From the NCBI RefSeq assembly GCF_051846935.1, contig NZ_JBPYCS010000005.1, positions 91,248 through 155,247 on the forward strand: a DNA stretch of 64,000 nucleotides, written 5' to 3'. A program made the translations under genes and the position numbers. Origin of the DNA: JBPYCR01 sp051846935. Its GTDB lineage: Bacteria > Bacillota > Bacilli > Bacillales > Amphibacillaceae. The notes beneath the pieces are model-generated. The model saw nothing but the letters and a program-made list of their open reading frames with translations, was not told the DNA's origin and made no database searches. This document shows, piece after piece, positions 1 to 8,384 of the stretch. Each line of letters begins with the position of its first letter. Position 1 is the stretch's first letter.

Positions 1-108
1 TCATAATTTTATATTTTTCAGAGACATGTTTTTATGTCCGCCATTTGATATACATGTAATACGCGTATCGCCTCGATCGATTTCCTACATGAATGAGCAC
101 AATAAAAT

Positions 109-138
109 AAAGCATAGGGGGAGTAGTCCTATGCTTTA
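109..138. terminator. Intrinsic terminator downstream of xpt
   Basis: A ten-base-pair stem (AAAGCATAGG against CCTATGCTTT) is flanked by T-rich sequence on both sides. It lies about 80 bases beyond the xpt stop codon, so it probably ends xpt transcription on the minus strand and may act in both directions. Bases 1-108 hold no recognisable gene. Confidence 0.7.
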
Positions 139-216
139 TTTGTTCGTATAAAAGATGGATGGATCATCCGTTGTCACATACCGTAAATAAGCGAATTATT
201 GTACGTTCGAGTTCAT

Positions 217-798
217 TTATCTATTTTGATTCCGAAATTCGACGTTTCCCCCATGGAGGGATTCAATAATCGCAAGAGATTCGACACGAATTCCAGATTC
301 ACGAAGCTCTTTTCCACCATTTTGAAATCCTTTTTCAATGACAATACCTACACCAGCCAATGTTGCAGCTGCCTGCTCAACAATTGAAATGATGCCACGT
401 GCTGCTTGACCATTAGCTAAAAAATCGTCAATAACTAAGACAACATCATTTGCCGAAATAAAGTCTTTGGCAACAAAAATATCATTCGTTTCTTTTTTTG
501 TGAATGAGTATACTTCCGCGCGATAAAAATCGTCAACTAAAGTGAGTGACTTTTTCTTTCGGGCAAAAACGACAGGTACACCGAGTTCAAGTCCTGCCAT
601 AACAGATGGTGCAATTCCTGAAGACTCCAGTGTAACAATCTTTGTAATATTTGATCCTTTAAATCGAGATGCAAACTCCTGCCCGATAAGCTGCATCAAT
701 TGCGGATCAATTTGATGATTTAAAAATGTATCAACCTTTAAAACTGTATCTGATAATACATTACCATTTTGTTCAATTCGTTGCTGTAAAATTTCCAT
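217..798 (-). CDS. xpt: Xanthine phosphoribosyltransferase
   Basis: Cytosolic purine-salvage enzyme that converts xanthine and PRPP to XMP. The protein has 193 residues, the usual length for this family (B. subtilis Xpt is 194). The PRPP-binding motif VLVIDDFLANG lies near residues 120-130, and the hydrophobic run ITKIVTLESSG near 51-61 is typical of the group. The ATG is preceded by GGAGGATACGT, so the start is well supported. A guanine riboswitch and a leader terminator lie upstream, which implies repression when guanine is abundant. In B. subtilis a xanthine permease gene (pbuX) follows xpt. Here a terminator follows directly and any permease would be outside the window. Confidence 0.95.
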   Translation of the reverse strand: MEILQQRIEQNGNVLSDTVLKVDTFLNHQIDPQLMQLIGQEFASRFKGSNITKIVTLESSGIAPSVMAGLELGVPVVFARKKKSLTLVDDFYRAEVYSFTKKETNDIFVAKDFISANDVVLVIDDFLANGQAARGIISIVEQAAATLAGVGIVIEKGFQNGGKELRESGIRVESLAIIESLHGGNVEFRNQNR

Positions 799-830
799 AC
801 GTATCCTCCATATTCGTTCAATATAAAATA

Positions 831-880
831 AAAAAACCGTGTAAATGGACTTCTTCTATGAGAAGCACCTTTATCGGTTT
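831..880 (-). terminator. Riboswitch expression-platform terminator of xpt
   Basis: Read on the minus strand, an AAACCG...CGGTTT stem with further pairing inside ends in a run of seven T. It lies between the guanine aptamer and the xpt start. This is the expected position of a ligand-controlled leader terminator. Confidence 0.75.
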
Positions 881-950
881 CGTTGACACAACGCAAAACG
901 TAAATGATCTAAGAGGATACATATACTCTTATAATCATTCCGTTCGTCTG

Positions 951-1018
951 CTCTCATAGTCGGTTCATTTACGGTAAACCGGTAGAAACTTGCAAGCCGT
1001 ATTCTTGCGGATATATGA
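951..1018 (-). promoter_or_regulatory. Guanine riboswitch aptamer (purine riboswitch)
   Basis: On the minus strand the leader contains the conserved purine-aptamer blocks: TTGCAAGTTTCTACCGG, then CCGTAAATG, then CCGACTATGAG. The nucleotide that specifies the ligand is the C in GACTATG. Guanine/hypoxanthine aptamers have C there and adenine aptamers have U. The order and spacing match the B. subtilis xpt leader. Confidence 0.93.
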
Positions 1019-1040
1019 AAATATAAAATTATATTAATCT

Positions 1041-1068
1041 AGTATAACATGGTATAAAAGAAGTACAA
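1041..1068 (-). promoter_or_regulatory. Sigma-A promoter for xpt
   Basis: On the minus strand, TTGTAC (-35) and TATACT (-10) are separated by 16 bases and lie about 25 bases upstream of the guanine aptamer. Confidence 0.6.
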
Positions 1069-1302
1069 CCAAAAATGAAAAGAAAACGTGTACATATACA
1101 ATGTGTGTCGATTACAGTAATGATACGTAGGAAAAAGCATTCTTACGATAAAACCGGAGAGCCTTTCTTATTTTCCCAAAGCTAATCTGAATACCCCCAA
1201 AACAACAGTGCTTAATGAAAAATATACACAGTTATTTTTGGATTATTTAATATGTATTGAAATATTGGCGTAAAATATACAAAACAATAAGAAAAAATAG
1301 TT

Positions 1303-1430
1303 AAGTGAGTCAATTGCATAATTGCCATTTTTAAAAATGACAAAAGAACAGAATTTTAAAATCTACTTAAAAATTTAAAGCTAGATTGGTGTCTGGTGTG
1401 TTCCACCCGGATCCACTCCGCTTTCCGAAG
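1303..1430 (-). mobile_element. Remnant of the 3' end of an IS1182-like element
   Basis: This stretch, read in reverse, closely matches the non-coding 3' ends of the two decayed elements at about 41.64-41.76 kb and 50.16-50.30 kb. It includes GTGAGTCAATT at the outer edge, the AATTGCCATTTTTA block and the CACTCCGCTTTCCG block. No transposase coding sequence remains here. The rest of the 1021-1568 gap contains the xpt promoter and AT-rich sequence with nothing else recognisable. Confidence 0.75.
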
Positions 1431-1568
1431 GCAACGCCTATGATGCTAAAGAGCATGGTCGAAATCTACTCGTTGCCCAAAAACGTATCTAAATAAGTCA
1501 TGATTATTTTTAAACTGTTATACGAACGTATGATTATAGAAATTAGTTTCTTAGGGGGAGAAAAGTCT

Positions 1569-2036
1569 ATGACCGTATTTAGTTTCTTTTTAACGCTGCA
1601 TATCATTTCGGGAACTGTATGTTTAATCGTTGGGTTGATTGCTGCTATCTCGAAAAAAAAGCGTGGATGGCATACATCGCTTGGAGAATTGTATCACGGA
1701 GCTTATGTTGTAGTGTTTATAACTGCTATCGTTACATCTATAATGAACTGGCAGGATTCCGCTTATTTATTCTTTATTGCATTGTTTTCGTATGGATTGG
1801 CATTATTCGGTTATCTAGCGAGGAAAAGGCGAACACATAACTGGCTACCTAGGCACATCGGTGGAATGCTCGGCTCCTATATCGGAATTATAACAGCTGT
1901 GCTTATTGTAAATATATCCGATATTCCCATCGTAAACGAATGGCCGGCTTTAATCTTTTGGTTCTTACCGACAATAATTGGTACACCAATTATTATAATC
2001 GTTACGCAACGAGCTGTGATCCGTTCTTCTAAATGA
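1569..2036 (+). CDS. DUF2306-like multi-pass membrane protein
   Basis: Predicted integral membrane protein of 155 residues with about four hydrophobic helices. It starts with a helix containing LHIISGTVCLIVGLIA. A WHTSLGELYHGAY segment follows and HIGGMLGSYIGIITAVLIVN comes near residue 100. This pattern of a conserved WH followed by Gly/Tyr and a later GSYIGI helix is what I associate with DUF2306 proteins. Their function is not established. The ATG at 1569 is chosen because AGGGGGAG sits eight bases upstream. An in-frame start 69 bases earlier lacks a ribosome-binding site. It stands alone between an IS scar and ssrA. Confidence 0.6.
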   Translation: MTVFSFFLTLHIISGTVCLIVGLIAAISKKKRGWHTSLGELYHGAYVVVFITAIVTSIMNWQDSAYLFFIALFSYGLALFGYLARKRRTHNWLPRHIGGMLGSYIGIITAVLIVNISDIPIVNEWPALIFWFLPTIIGTPIIIIVTQRAVIRSSK

Positions 2037-2165
2037 TAAAATACGAATACTGATGCTATTACTCTAATACACTATTGATTTTTTGCTAGTAAAGCTTTTG
2101 CAGCATTCTAAAAAAATTTAATCAGAGGGAAATTATACAACATATCGTAATTTATTACATCGGAA

Positions 2166-2197
2166 AACAAAAAACCCTTGATAAACAAGAGTTTTAA
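2166..2197 (-). terminator. ssrA terminator
   Basis: On the minus strand AAAACTCTTG and CAAGGGTTTT form a stem around a short TTTAT loop. The stem is followed by more T residues, about 20 bases past the 3' end of tmRNA. Confidence 0.8.
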
Positions 2198-2217
2198 TAA
2201 ATCATATAAAATATGTA

Positions 2218-2575
2218 TGGAGACGGTGGGAGTCGAACCCACGTCCAAGGATATCGACACTTAGATGTCTACGCGTGTAGTCGGCATATTATGCTTCGCT
2301 AACCTCTAGGCCTGCCAACAGGCTACAAGGCAGCTAGTCTGTTTGGTTTCAACGTTCTATCCTCAGACGGCGGATGAACGTTTATCCCGCTTCATGTGAG
2401 ACTCTTTATCTGTTACACGGGAGATAACAGGAAGAGTCCTTTAGCATTGCTTATGCAGCAGCTAAAGAGTAATTGTTTTCTTTGCCAGTTATTATAGGCG
2501 TGTAACGTTTTACGAGACGTAACCTCGACGCGCAATCCAAGCTCAACCTATCCCTGTCGAATCCGTAACGTCCCC
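2218..2575 (-). ncRNA. ssrA: Transfer-messenger RNA (tmRNA)
   Basis: Rescues stalled ribosomes together with SmpB. The 5' end GGGGACGTTACGG and 3' end GGACGTGGGTTCGACTCCC...GTCTCCA form the tRNA-like domain. The first six bases pair with GTCTCC before the discriminator A. No CCA is encoded after the discriminator (TAC follows), so CCA must be added enzymatically. The reading frame after AACT resumes at GGC and reads GKENNYSLAAA then TAA. With the tRNA-borne alanine the tag would be 12 residues, ending in LAAA for proteolysis. Total length is 358 nt, normal for the one-piece form. smpB lies next door on the same strand, upstream. Confidence 0.97.
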
Positions 2576-2637
2576 TTATAAAGAGAAACGATCGGGAAAA
2601 GAGAGCATTTGCAATTCCATTTATTTGCTACATAACT

Positions 2638-2665
2638 ATTATAACATATTGAATAACAGTTTCAA
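2638..2665 (-). promoter_or_regulatory. Sigma-A promoter for ssrA
   Basis: On the minus strand TTGAAA and a perfect TATAAT are separated by 16 bases. Transcription would begin about 55 bases before the mature tmRNA 5' end, leaving a leader for RNase P to remove. Confidence 0.7.
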
Positions 2666-2715
2666 CTAATGGTATTAATTACTAACTTAAAGATGGAATA
2701 CGTGTCAGATCAGCT

Positions 2716-3180
2716 TTATCTATTGATGTCTTTTATCGCTCGATCGATATCTCTTTTCATTTGTTTTTGCTTTAAATCTTCGCGCTTATCGTATTTCTTT
2801 TTCCCTTTACCAAGACCAACCAGCACTTTAGCAAATCCATTTTTAATATACAGCTTTAAAGGAATGAGTGCGTATCCTTGCTGCTGGGTTAATCCGATTA
2901 GTTTATCAATTTCTTTTTTATGCAGTAATAATTTTCGCGTACGCGTCGGTTCATGATTAAATCGATTTCCTTGCTCATAAGGTGAAATATGCATATTAAT
3001 AAGCATCGCTTCCCCATTTGATATACGAACATGGGAATCCTTTAAATTAACGCGTCCGGCACGAATGGATTTTATTTCGGTACCTTTTAACACGATTCCT
3101 GCTTCATACGTATCTTCAATAAAATAATCGTGGGATGCTTTTCTGTTTTGAGCTATTGGTTTGTCAAATCCTTTTGACAT
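2716..3180 (-). CDS. smpB: SsrA-binding protein SmpB
   Basis: RNA-binding partner of tmRNA that delivers it to stalled ribosomes. The protein has 154 residues, matching the family. Family hallmarks are IAQNRKASHDYFIEDTYEAG at the N-terminus, GTEIKSIRAGRVNLKDS near residue 33, and a basic C-terminal tail rich in lysine (GKGKKKYDKREDLKQK) that enters the mRNA channel. The start at MSKGFDK is preferred because AGGAGGG lies seven bases before it. A longer frame adds eight residues without a ribosome-binding site. It is followed directly by ssrA, so both components of trans-translation are side by side. In many Bacillota rnr, smpB and ssrA are neighbours, as here. Confidence 0.96.
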   Translation of the reverse strand: MSKGFDKPIAQNRKASHDYFIEDTYEAGIVLKGTEIKSIRAGRVNLKDSHVRISNGEAMLINMHISPYEQGNRFNHEPTRTRKLLLHKKEIDKLIGLTQQQGYALIPLKLYIKNGFAKVLVGLGKGKKKYDKREDLKQKQMKRDIDRAIKDINR

Positions 3181-3310
3181 CGTCTGCTCCCTCCTAACTT
3201 TCATGAATCTTTATCTTATCAAAAACAAACACCGTTGCCAATTAGACCTTACACAATAATTAATGACAATATTTTTTCAACTACTCTTCATTTCCTTTCA
3301 ATTAATTGCT

Positions 3311-3339
3311 TTGAATTGTTAGAATATTTATTCTATACT
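3311..3339 (+). promoter_or_regulatory. Sigma-A promoter for the cupin gene
   Basis: TTGAAT and TATACT are separated by exactly 17 bases, about 43 bases upstream of the cupin ATG. Confidence 0.65.
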
Positions 3340-3381
3340 TAAGGAAGGTGTTCGTATAAAATTAAAAAAGGAGTTGTACTA

Positions 3382-3711
3382 ATGTCTGATAATCGATCAA
3401 AAGTTCATATGAGTAGAAATGATGCCCCGTTCACGCCTGACAACGCGTCGACTGGAGCATTGTCCAGGTGGCTAGAAACTGATCAGCAGCGCTTACGGAT
3501 TGTTGTATATCCTGTTGATTATGTTGCAGATCATACGTGTTATGATGGACATGCGTTTTACATCGCTGAAGGAGCTATAAGAATAAATTTAGGGGAAGAG
3601 ATTACAGAAATGAAGGAAGGAGATGCTTTTATTATACCGGATGAAGTCCCACATCAGGTTTTTAACCCTTTTACAAAAGATGCTAAAGTAATTGTCGTTG
3701 ATAACGTTTAG
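3382..3711 (+). CDS. Small single-domain cupin protein
   Basis: Predicted cytosolic beta-barrel of 109 residues. Cupin motif 1 is recognisable at about residues 51-67 (DHTCYDGHAFYIAEGAI) and motif 2 at 82-98 (GDAFIIPDEVPHQVFNP). Together they could supply the His/Glu metal ligands, although motif 1 is not a textbook match. The substrate cannot be deduced from the sequence. The start follows AAAAAGGAGTTG at good spacing. The gene is transcribed alone from its own promoter, convergent with rnr. Confidence 0.75.
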   Translation: MSDNRSKVHMSRNDAPFTPDNASTGALSRWLETDQQRLRIVVYPVDYVADHTCYDGHAFYIAEGAIRINLGEEITEMKEGDAFIIPDEVPHQVFNPFTKDAKVIVVDNV

Positions 3712-3771
3712 CTCTAAATTAAGCTTGCAGGATACTTTAAAATGCCTCTCTTAAAAGTATTCAAACAACTC

Positions 3772-3836
3772 AAAAGGAAGGTCTAACCGTTTCATATCCA
3801 AATTCACTAAGCATACTGGATAGACCTTCTCTTTTG
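3772..3836. terminator. Long-armed bidirectional terminator between cupin gene and rnr
   Basis: CAAAAGGAAGGTCTA pairs with TAGACCTTCTCTTTTG, with a smaller ATATCC/GGATA pairing further in. The loop is unusually long, about 35 bases. It sits between two convergent genes and has T/A tracts on both sides. Confidence 0.65.
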
Positions 3837-3862
3837 AACAGTGCAATGATATTTATAGCATA

Positions 3863-5998
3863 TTATAGAAGTTCAAAATCAACAACGCGTTCTTCAATAT
3901 TAACACTTATCACACGCACATTGACTTCTTCTCCGATTCGATACACATTTCCTGTCCGTTCTCCAATCATTGCGTAGCTTCGTTCATCAAAATGATAATA
4001 ATCATCGGTCATATAGCTAACGTGGACGAGTCCTTCGACCGTGTTCGCAAGCTCGACAAATAAACCAAAATTGGTAACCGAGCTAATGACTCCTGTATAT
4101 TCTTCTCCAATTTTATCTTGCATATATTCTGCTTTCTTTAAGTCATTCACTTCTCTTTCTGCATCGACTGCCGTACGTTCTTTTTCAGACGTGTGTCGCG
4201 CAATTTCGGGCAGCTTATCTTTCCACTTATTAATTGTTCGCTGATCTAGTTTATTATCTAACAAGTACGTCCGTATAAGTCGGTGGACAATCAAATCTGG
4301 ATACCGTCGAATTGGTGATGTAAAATGGGTATAAAACGGTGTAGATAACCCAAAATGTCCAATACTTTGCGGGTCGTATTTCGCTTGCTTCATAGATCGA
4401 AGCATTAGTTTAGATACGATCATTTCCTCAGGCTTATCTTGCATATTTTCCAGTACCTTTTGTAATTCCTGTGGATGAACTTCATCGGCTCGTCCTTTTA
4501 TTCGATAGCCAAGTCCGGCAAGAAAGTTAAAAAAGTGTTCGAGCTTGCCTTGATCTGGGTCTTCGTGAATCCGATGGATGAATGGAACGTCCATCCAATG
4601 AAAATGCTCCGCTACTGTTTCATTAGCAGCTAGCATAAATTCTTCAATTAATCGTTCTCCAACTGAGCGCTCTCGAATTACAATATCCTTTACCTTACCG
4701 TCTTCTCCAGCGATTACTAGTGCCTCTTTAAAATCAAAATCAATTGCTCCGCGACGAATTCGCTTGTTCCGTAAAATAGCGGCCAGCTCTTCCATCTGTT
4801 CAAACATCGGGACGAGGGCTTCGTATTTCGAACGAACGGTTTCGTCTTTATCAGCTAAAATTTTATTTACATCTTTATACGTCATGCGTTCTGTAGTGCG
4901 TATGACACTTTCGAAAATAGAATGTGAAACGATTTCCCCAGACGGATTGATCTCCATTTCACAGCCAATTGTTAAACGATCGACTTGTGGATTTAAAGAA
5001 CAGATTCCATTGGATAGTCGATGCGGAATCATCGGTATAACACGATCTACAAGATACACACTCGTGCCTCTATCAAATGCTTCTTTATCCATTGGTGAAT
5101 CTGCTTTCATATAATGGCTTACATCTGCTATATAAACACCTAATTTAAAATTACCGTTATCTAGTTGCTTTACCGTAACAGCATCATCCAGATCTTTTGC
5201 ATCTGCCCCGTCAATCGTTACGATTACTTCTTCGCGCAAATCGCGTCGGCCATCCAATTCTTCGTCCGTAATTGTCTCTGGTATGCTTGCTGCTTGATCA
5301 AGCACCTCTTTGGGGAAATCAAGCTTGATTCCATGTTTATAAATTACAGAAACAATATCAATACCAGGGTCATTTTTATGCCCAAGTATTTGAATTACTT
5401 CCCCTTCTGCACTCTTTCTGCCTTCTGGATATTTCGTAATATGTACAATTACTTTATGACCACTAATTGCACCCATCGTACTACTTTTTGGTATAAAAAT
5501 ATCATTCGGTATTCGTTTGTCATCTGCAACAACAAATCCAAAGGAGCGATTATCCTCATACGTTCCAACTACTTGCAGGACTGCACGCTCTAATATACGA
5601 ATGACTGTTCCTTCAGGACGATTTTCATTTCCTGCTCTCTTTTCAAGACGAACAAGTACTTTGTCGTTGTTCATTGCGCCGTTTAAATCAGTTGGATGAA
5701 TATATACATCGGACTGTGCCTCTTCATCTGGAATTAAAAAGGCAAAACCTTTTTTATGCATTTGAACTTTTCCACGGATTAAATTCATTTTTTCTGGCAG
5801 CCCAAAACGATTTTTTCGTGTGCGAACGAGCTCACCGGCATCCTCTAATTCATTTAGAGAAACGACGAGCGCTTTAAAATCAACGGAAGTTTCGATGTCC
5901 AATGCTGTCTCCAACTCACTAACAGACAACGGCCTTGTCCCACTTTCTGTAAAAAAGCTTCTTATATTATCTTTCATTTGCTCATTCAATCCATTCAC
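3863..5998 (-). CDS. rnr: Ribonuclease R
   Basis: Processive 3'-5' exoribonuclease of the RNB/RNase II family. It degrades structured RNA and mRNAs released by trans-translation. About 711 residues: N-terminal winged-helix region (1-70), cold-shock/OB domains (about 75-215), the RNB catalytic domain with the acidic cluster GADAKDLDDAVTV near 262-274, and a C-terminal S1 domain (about 625-710, EEYTGVISSVTNFGLFVELA). The GTG at 5998 overlaps its own Shine-Dalgarno. An in-frame TTG nine bases later has AGAAGGTGA at ideal spacing, so the true start may be 5989 (708 residues). The est gene ends 25 bases upstream, so the two are likely co-transcribed. Confidence 0.95.
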   Translation of the reverse strand: MNGLNEQMKDNIRSFFTESGTRPLSVSELETALDIETSVDFKALVVSLNELEDAGELVRTRKNRFGLPEKMNLIRGKVQMHKKGFAFLIPDEEAQSDVYIHPTDLNGAMNNDKVLVRLEKRAGNENRPEGTVIRILERAVLQVVGTYEDNRSFGFVVADDKRIPNDIFIPKSSTMGAISGHKVIVHITKYPEGRKSAEGEVIQILGHKNDPGIDIVSVIYKHGIKLDFPKEVLDQAASIPETITDEELDGRRDLREEVIVTIDGADAKDLDDAVTVKQLDNGNFKLGVYIADVSHYMKADSPMDKEAFDRGTSVYLVDRVIPMIPHRLSNGICSLNPQVDRLTIGCEMEINPSGEIVSHSIFESVIRTTERMTYKDVNKILADKDETVRSKYEALVPMFEQMEELAAILRNKRIRRGAIDFDFKEALVIAGEDGKVKDIVIRERSVGERLIEEFMLAANETVAEHFHWMDVPFIHRIHEDPDQGKLEHFFNFLAGLGYRIKGRADEVHPQELQKVLENMQDKPEEMIVSKLMLRSMKQAKYDPQSIGHFGLSTPFYTHFTSPIRRYPDLIVHRLIRTYLLDNKLDQRTINKWKDKLPEIARHTSEKERTAVDAEREVNDLKKAEYMQDKIGEEYTGVISSVTNFGLFVELANTVEGLVHVSYMTDDYYHFDERSYAMIGERTGNVYRIGEEVNVRVISVNIEERVVDFELL

Positions 5999-6023
5999 CT
6001 TCTTTCAATTGTTTGGTATATCA

Positions 6024-6770
6024 TTACTTTACCCAATCGAGCGATTGTAAAAACTGCAATATATCTTCATGTAATTGATCTCTTTCCTTATCCAATGTAA
6101 TTACATGTCCCGATTCCTTGTACCATTTAAGCTGCTTTTCATCGGTTTCTACATGGTCATAAATATACGTGGCGCTCTTCGGATTAATCATTTCGTCTTT
6201 ACTAGCTTGTACTATTAGCGTTGGTGTATAAATTAAATCAATTTGTTTATTTACGTCATTAATAAATTGCCCGATTTGTGCAAACATATTTGCAGAATTA
6301 CGGAGAAGTTCATTTGTTTCACGATCAATTACTTCCTGTTCTTTTTTCTCCAGCTGCTTATATTGCTTTGAAAAGGTAATAAACCCTTGCTTTAATTGCT
6401 CCTCATTATCAAAAAACATTGGTGTACACATAGGAATAATTGCCTTAACTTTTTTACTTGCTGCTAACTTTAGCCCTAGTGCCCCTCCCATAGATAAACC
6501 TGCGACTGCAATTTCCGTATAGCCCATTTGTACCAAATGATCATATGCATTCGTTACATCTTCCCACCATTCATCTGGATTGGACTGGGCAATTGCTTCT
6601 GGTGACTTTCCATGCCCACGATAAATCGGAGCATGTGACGTATAACCATGTTTCTCTAAAAATCTTCCAAGCATTCGTACATCTGCAGAATGTCCAGTAA
6701 AGCCATGAAGCAATAAGACGGCTCGAGGGCCAGCTTCAAATGTAAAAGGCTCTGGTTGTTTAATTTTCAT
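6024..6770 (-). CDS. est: Carboxylesterase (alpha/beta hydrolase)
   Basis: Cytosolic serine esterase of 248 residues, in the thermostable monoglyceride-lipase-like Est family of Bacilli. The nucleophile is Ser93 in GLSMGG. The oxyanion motif LLHGFTGHS starts near residue 20. The acid is in ASKDEMINP and the catalytic His is in SGHVIT near the C-terminus. AGGAAGGAGAATTCTG precedes the ATG. In many Bacillaceae this gene lies between secG and rnr, as here. The natural substrate is unknown; short-chain acyl esters are usual for the family. A terminator between secG and this gene suggests at least partly separate transcription. Confidence 0.9.
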   Translation of the reverse strand: MKIKQPEPFTFEAGPRAVLLLHGFTGHSADVRMLGRFLEKHGYTSHAPIYRGHGKSPEAIAQSNPDEWWEDVTNAYDHLVQMGYTEIAVAGLSMGGALGLKLAASKKVKAIIPMCTPMFFDNEEQLKQGFITFSKQYKQLEKKEQEVIDRETNELLRNSANMFAQIGQFINDVNKQIDLIYTPTLIVQASKDEMINPKSATYIYDHVETDEKQLKWYKESGHVITLDKERDQLHEDILQFLQSLDWVK

Positions 6771-6850
6771 CAGAATTCTCCTTCCTCCTGAATATCTGTC
6801 TCTAACATTAATTTTTGCAATAATTGGATGTCCATATTAAACAGCAACTT

Positions 6851-6881
6851 AAAAACCCTTACCACGAAGCGTGATAAGGGC
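6851..6881 (-). terminator. secG terminator
   Basis: On the minus strand CGCCCTTATCACG and TGGTAAGGG form a strong stem with a CTTCG loop, followed by TTTTT. It lies directly after the secG stop codon and before est. Confidence 0.85.
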
Positions 6882-6888
6882 GTCTTAA

Positions 6889-7119
6889 TTATATAATATA
6901 TGCACTTGTAAAAGCTAAAATAAAAAATAACGTCGCTGTTATAACCGTTCCTCTGTGAAGAACAAGATCTAGCCCTCGTGCTTTTTGCTTCCCAAATAGT
7001 TGTTCTGCTCCACCCGAAATCGCTCCAGATAGTCCTTCACTCTTACCAGACTGCAACAATATAAAAATAATCATTATAATAGCATCGATAATTAATAATG
7101 TAGTAATAATACCGCTCAT
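6889..7119 (-). CDS. secG: Preprotein translocase subunit SecG
   Basis: Small inner-membrane subunit that assists SecYE during Sec-dependent export. The protein has 76 residues when started at MSGIITTLL, with two membrane helices (about 1-22 and 52-75). The conserved loop LLQSGKSEGLSGAISGGAEQ, with FGKQKARGLD following, is diagnostic. The ATG at 7119 is chosen because AAAGGGCGG lies just upstream and the shorter product has the standard family length. A longer open frame adds 31 unrelated residues. It precedes est and rnr, as in other Bacilli. Confidence 0.93.
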   Translation of the reverse strand: MSGIITTLLIIDAIIMIIFILLQSGKSEGLSGAISGGAEQLFGKQKARGLDLVLHRGTVITATLFFILAFTSAYII

Positions 7120-7259
7120 GTTCAACCGCCCTTTCCTATAACAGCCAATTCTCTCTACTATATACTTTAGCATAGTTTTATTTTCGAACGCAAGTTTTAA
7201 TCCAATTTGCAAGTATTGAATAGTTTATGGTTTGTGATGAAAAGAAAATACGAAGTACG

Positions 7260-8087
7260 TTAGCTAAACCCGCCACCAAAAGCACTTTTTATATCATGAA
7301 TAGCAACAAATGCATCTGCATCGACTTTCTCTACGAGCCTTTGCAATCGAACCATTTCTCTTTTATCGACAACAGCGTATAACACTTTTTTTTCATGCTT
7401 TGTATACCCACCTTCTGCTGGGAATACAGTTACCCCACGTTTAAAATATTTATTAATACTTTCCAACACTTCATCCGCATCTTCTGATATTATTGTAACT
7501 GCTTTTCGTACGTTAAGTCCGTCAACCAAATAATCAATTACTTTCGATGTAACATATACAGAAACAAGCGTAAGTAACGTTTTTTCCAGTCCAATTACAA
7601 AGGATCCGCCGGCAATGACGAGTACATCTAAAAGCAAAACCCCTTTTGACATGCTCCAACCAAGCTTATTCTTTAAAATTAATGCAATAATCGTCGTTCC
7701 TCCGGATGTTGAACCGGTACGGAAAATAATACCCAATCCGACACCTATTAAAAGTCCTGCATAAAGTGGAGCAAGCAGAGAATCTGTTGATAATGTAACG
7801 CCCCACTCTTCAGTCAGCCATATAAAAAATGAACTTAATATAATTACAGTAATTGTATAAATCATTTCCGATCGCTGTAATAGTTTGAAACCGACAGCAA
7901 CAAGAACCGCATTTAGTAAAAAGTTAACAATACCAGGTGACCAGCCAAACATGTAATAAAAAATAATGGTAATTCCAATTATACCGCCTTCTGCAAGTCC
8001 ATTCGGTATCGCAAAATAATTTATACCAATCGCAAATATGAACGCACCAATCGTGATTAATGCTATTTTTTTCAAAACTTTTTCCAT
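7260..8087 (-). CDS. YitT family membrane protein (DUF161/DUF2179)
   Basis: Integral membrane protein of 275 residues of unknown function. Five to six helices fill residues 5-180 (ALITIGAFIFAIGINYFAIP first, with GLAEGGIIGI following, a family signature). FRTGSTSGGTTIIALILK lies in the middle. A cytosolic C-terminal domain of the DUF2179 type (about 195-275) contains VFPAEGGYTKHEKKVLYAVV. The start at 8087 follows GAGGAGTTTGCGT; an upstream in-frame codon lacks such a site. The gene lies between eno and secG with no shared promoter evidence. Several paralogues per genome are usual, so I give no symbol. Confidence 0.88.
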   Translation of the reverse strand: MEKVLKKIALITIGAFIFAIGINYFAIPNGLAEGGIIGITIIFYYMFGWSPGIVNFLLNAVLVAVGFKLLQRSEMIYTITVIILSSFFIWLTEEWGVTLSTDSLLAPLYAGLLIGVGLGIIFRTGSTSGGTTIIALILKNKLGWSMSKGVLLLDVLVIAGGSFVIGLEKTLLTLVSVYVTSKVIDYLVDGLNVRKAVTIISEDADEVLESINKYFKRGVTVFPAEGGYTKHEKKVLYAVVDKREMVRLQRLVEKVDADAFVAIHDIKSAFGGGFS

Positions 8088-8326
8088 ACGCAAACTCCTC
8101 GTGTATTTGTTTAAGTTTTTTCTTATCAAATAAAATACAGTCTCTTTTTATTATTACATCTCGTTGTCTTTCGTGTACCATAGCGTGATGAATGCTTATA
8201 AATTAACTAAAGTTTTTAATGCAAGAGCTTATCTGCAATTATTACGTAGTATTTCCTAAACATTGACCATCATCTACTATACCACGTTTTCTACGTGCAT
8301 TTAACCTTTTTTTGCTCAATAATAAA

Positions 8327-8361
8327 CCTCCTGTTGAAATGGATTCGATTCCAACAGGAGG
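8327..8361 (-). terminator. Terminator of the glycolytic operon (after eno)
   Basis: On the minus strand CCTCCTGTTGGAAT and ATTTCAACAGGAGG form a 14-base stem, followed by TTTATTATTG. It lies about 25 bases past the eno stop codon. Confidence 0.85.
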
Positions 8362-8384
8362 TGCATACATATTTATTAGTTTTT

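Noticed and set aside
5165..5593. A 142-codon plus-strand frame inside rnr
   Set aside because: It is antisense to the conserved RNase R catalytic domain and has no start signals.
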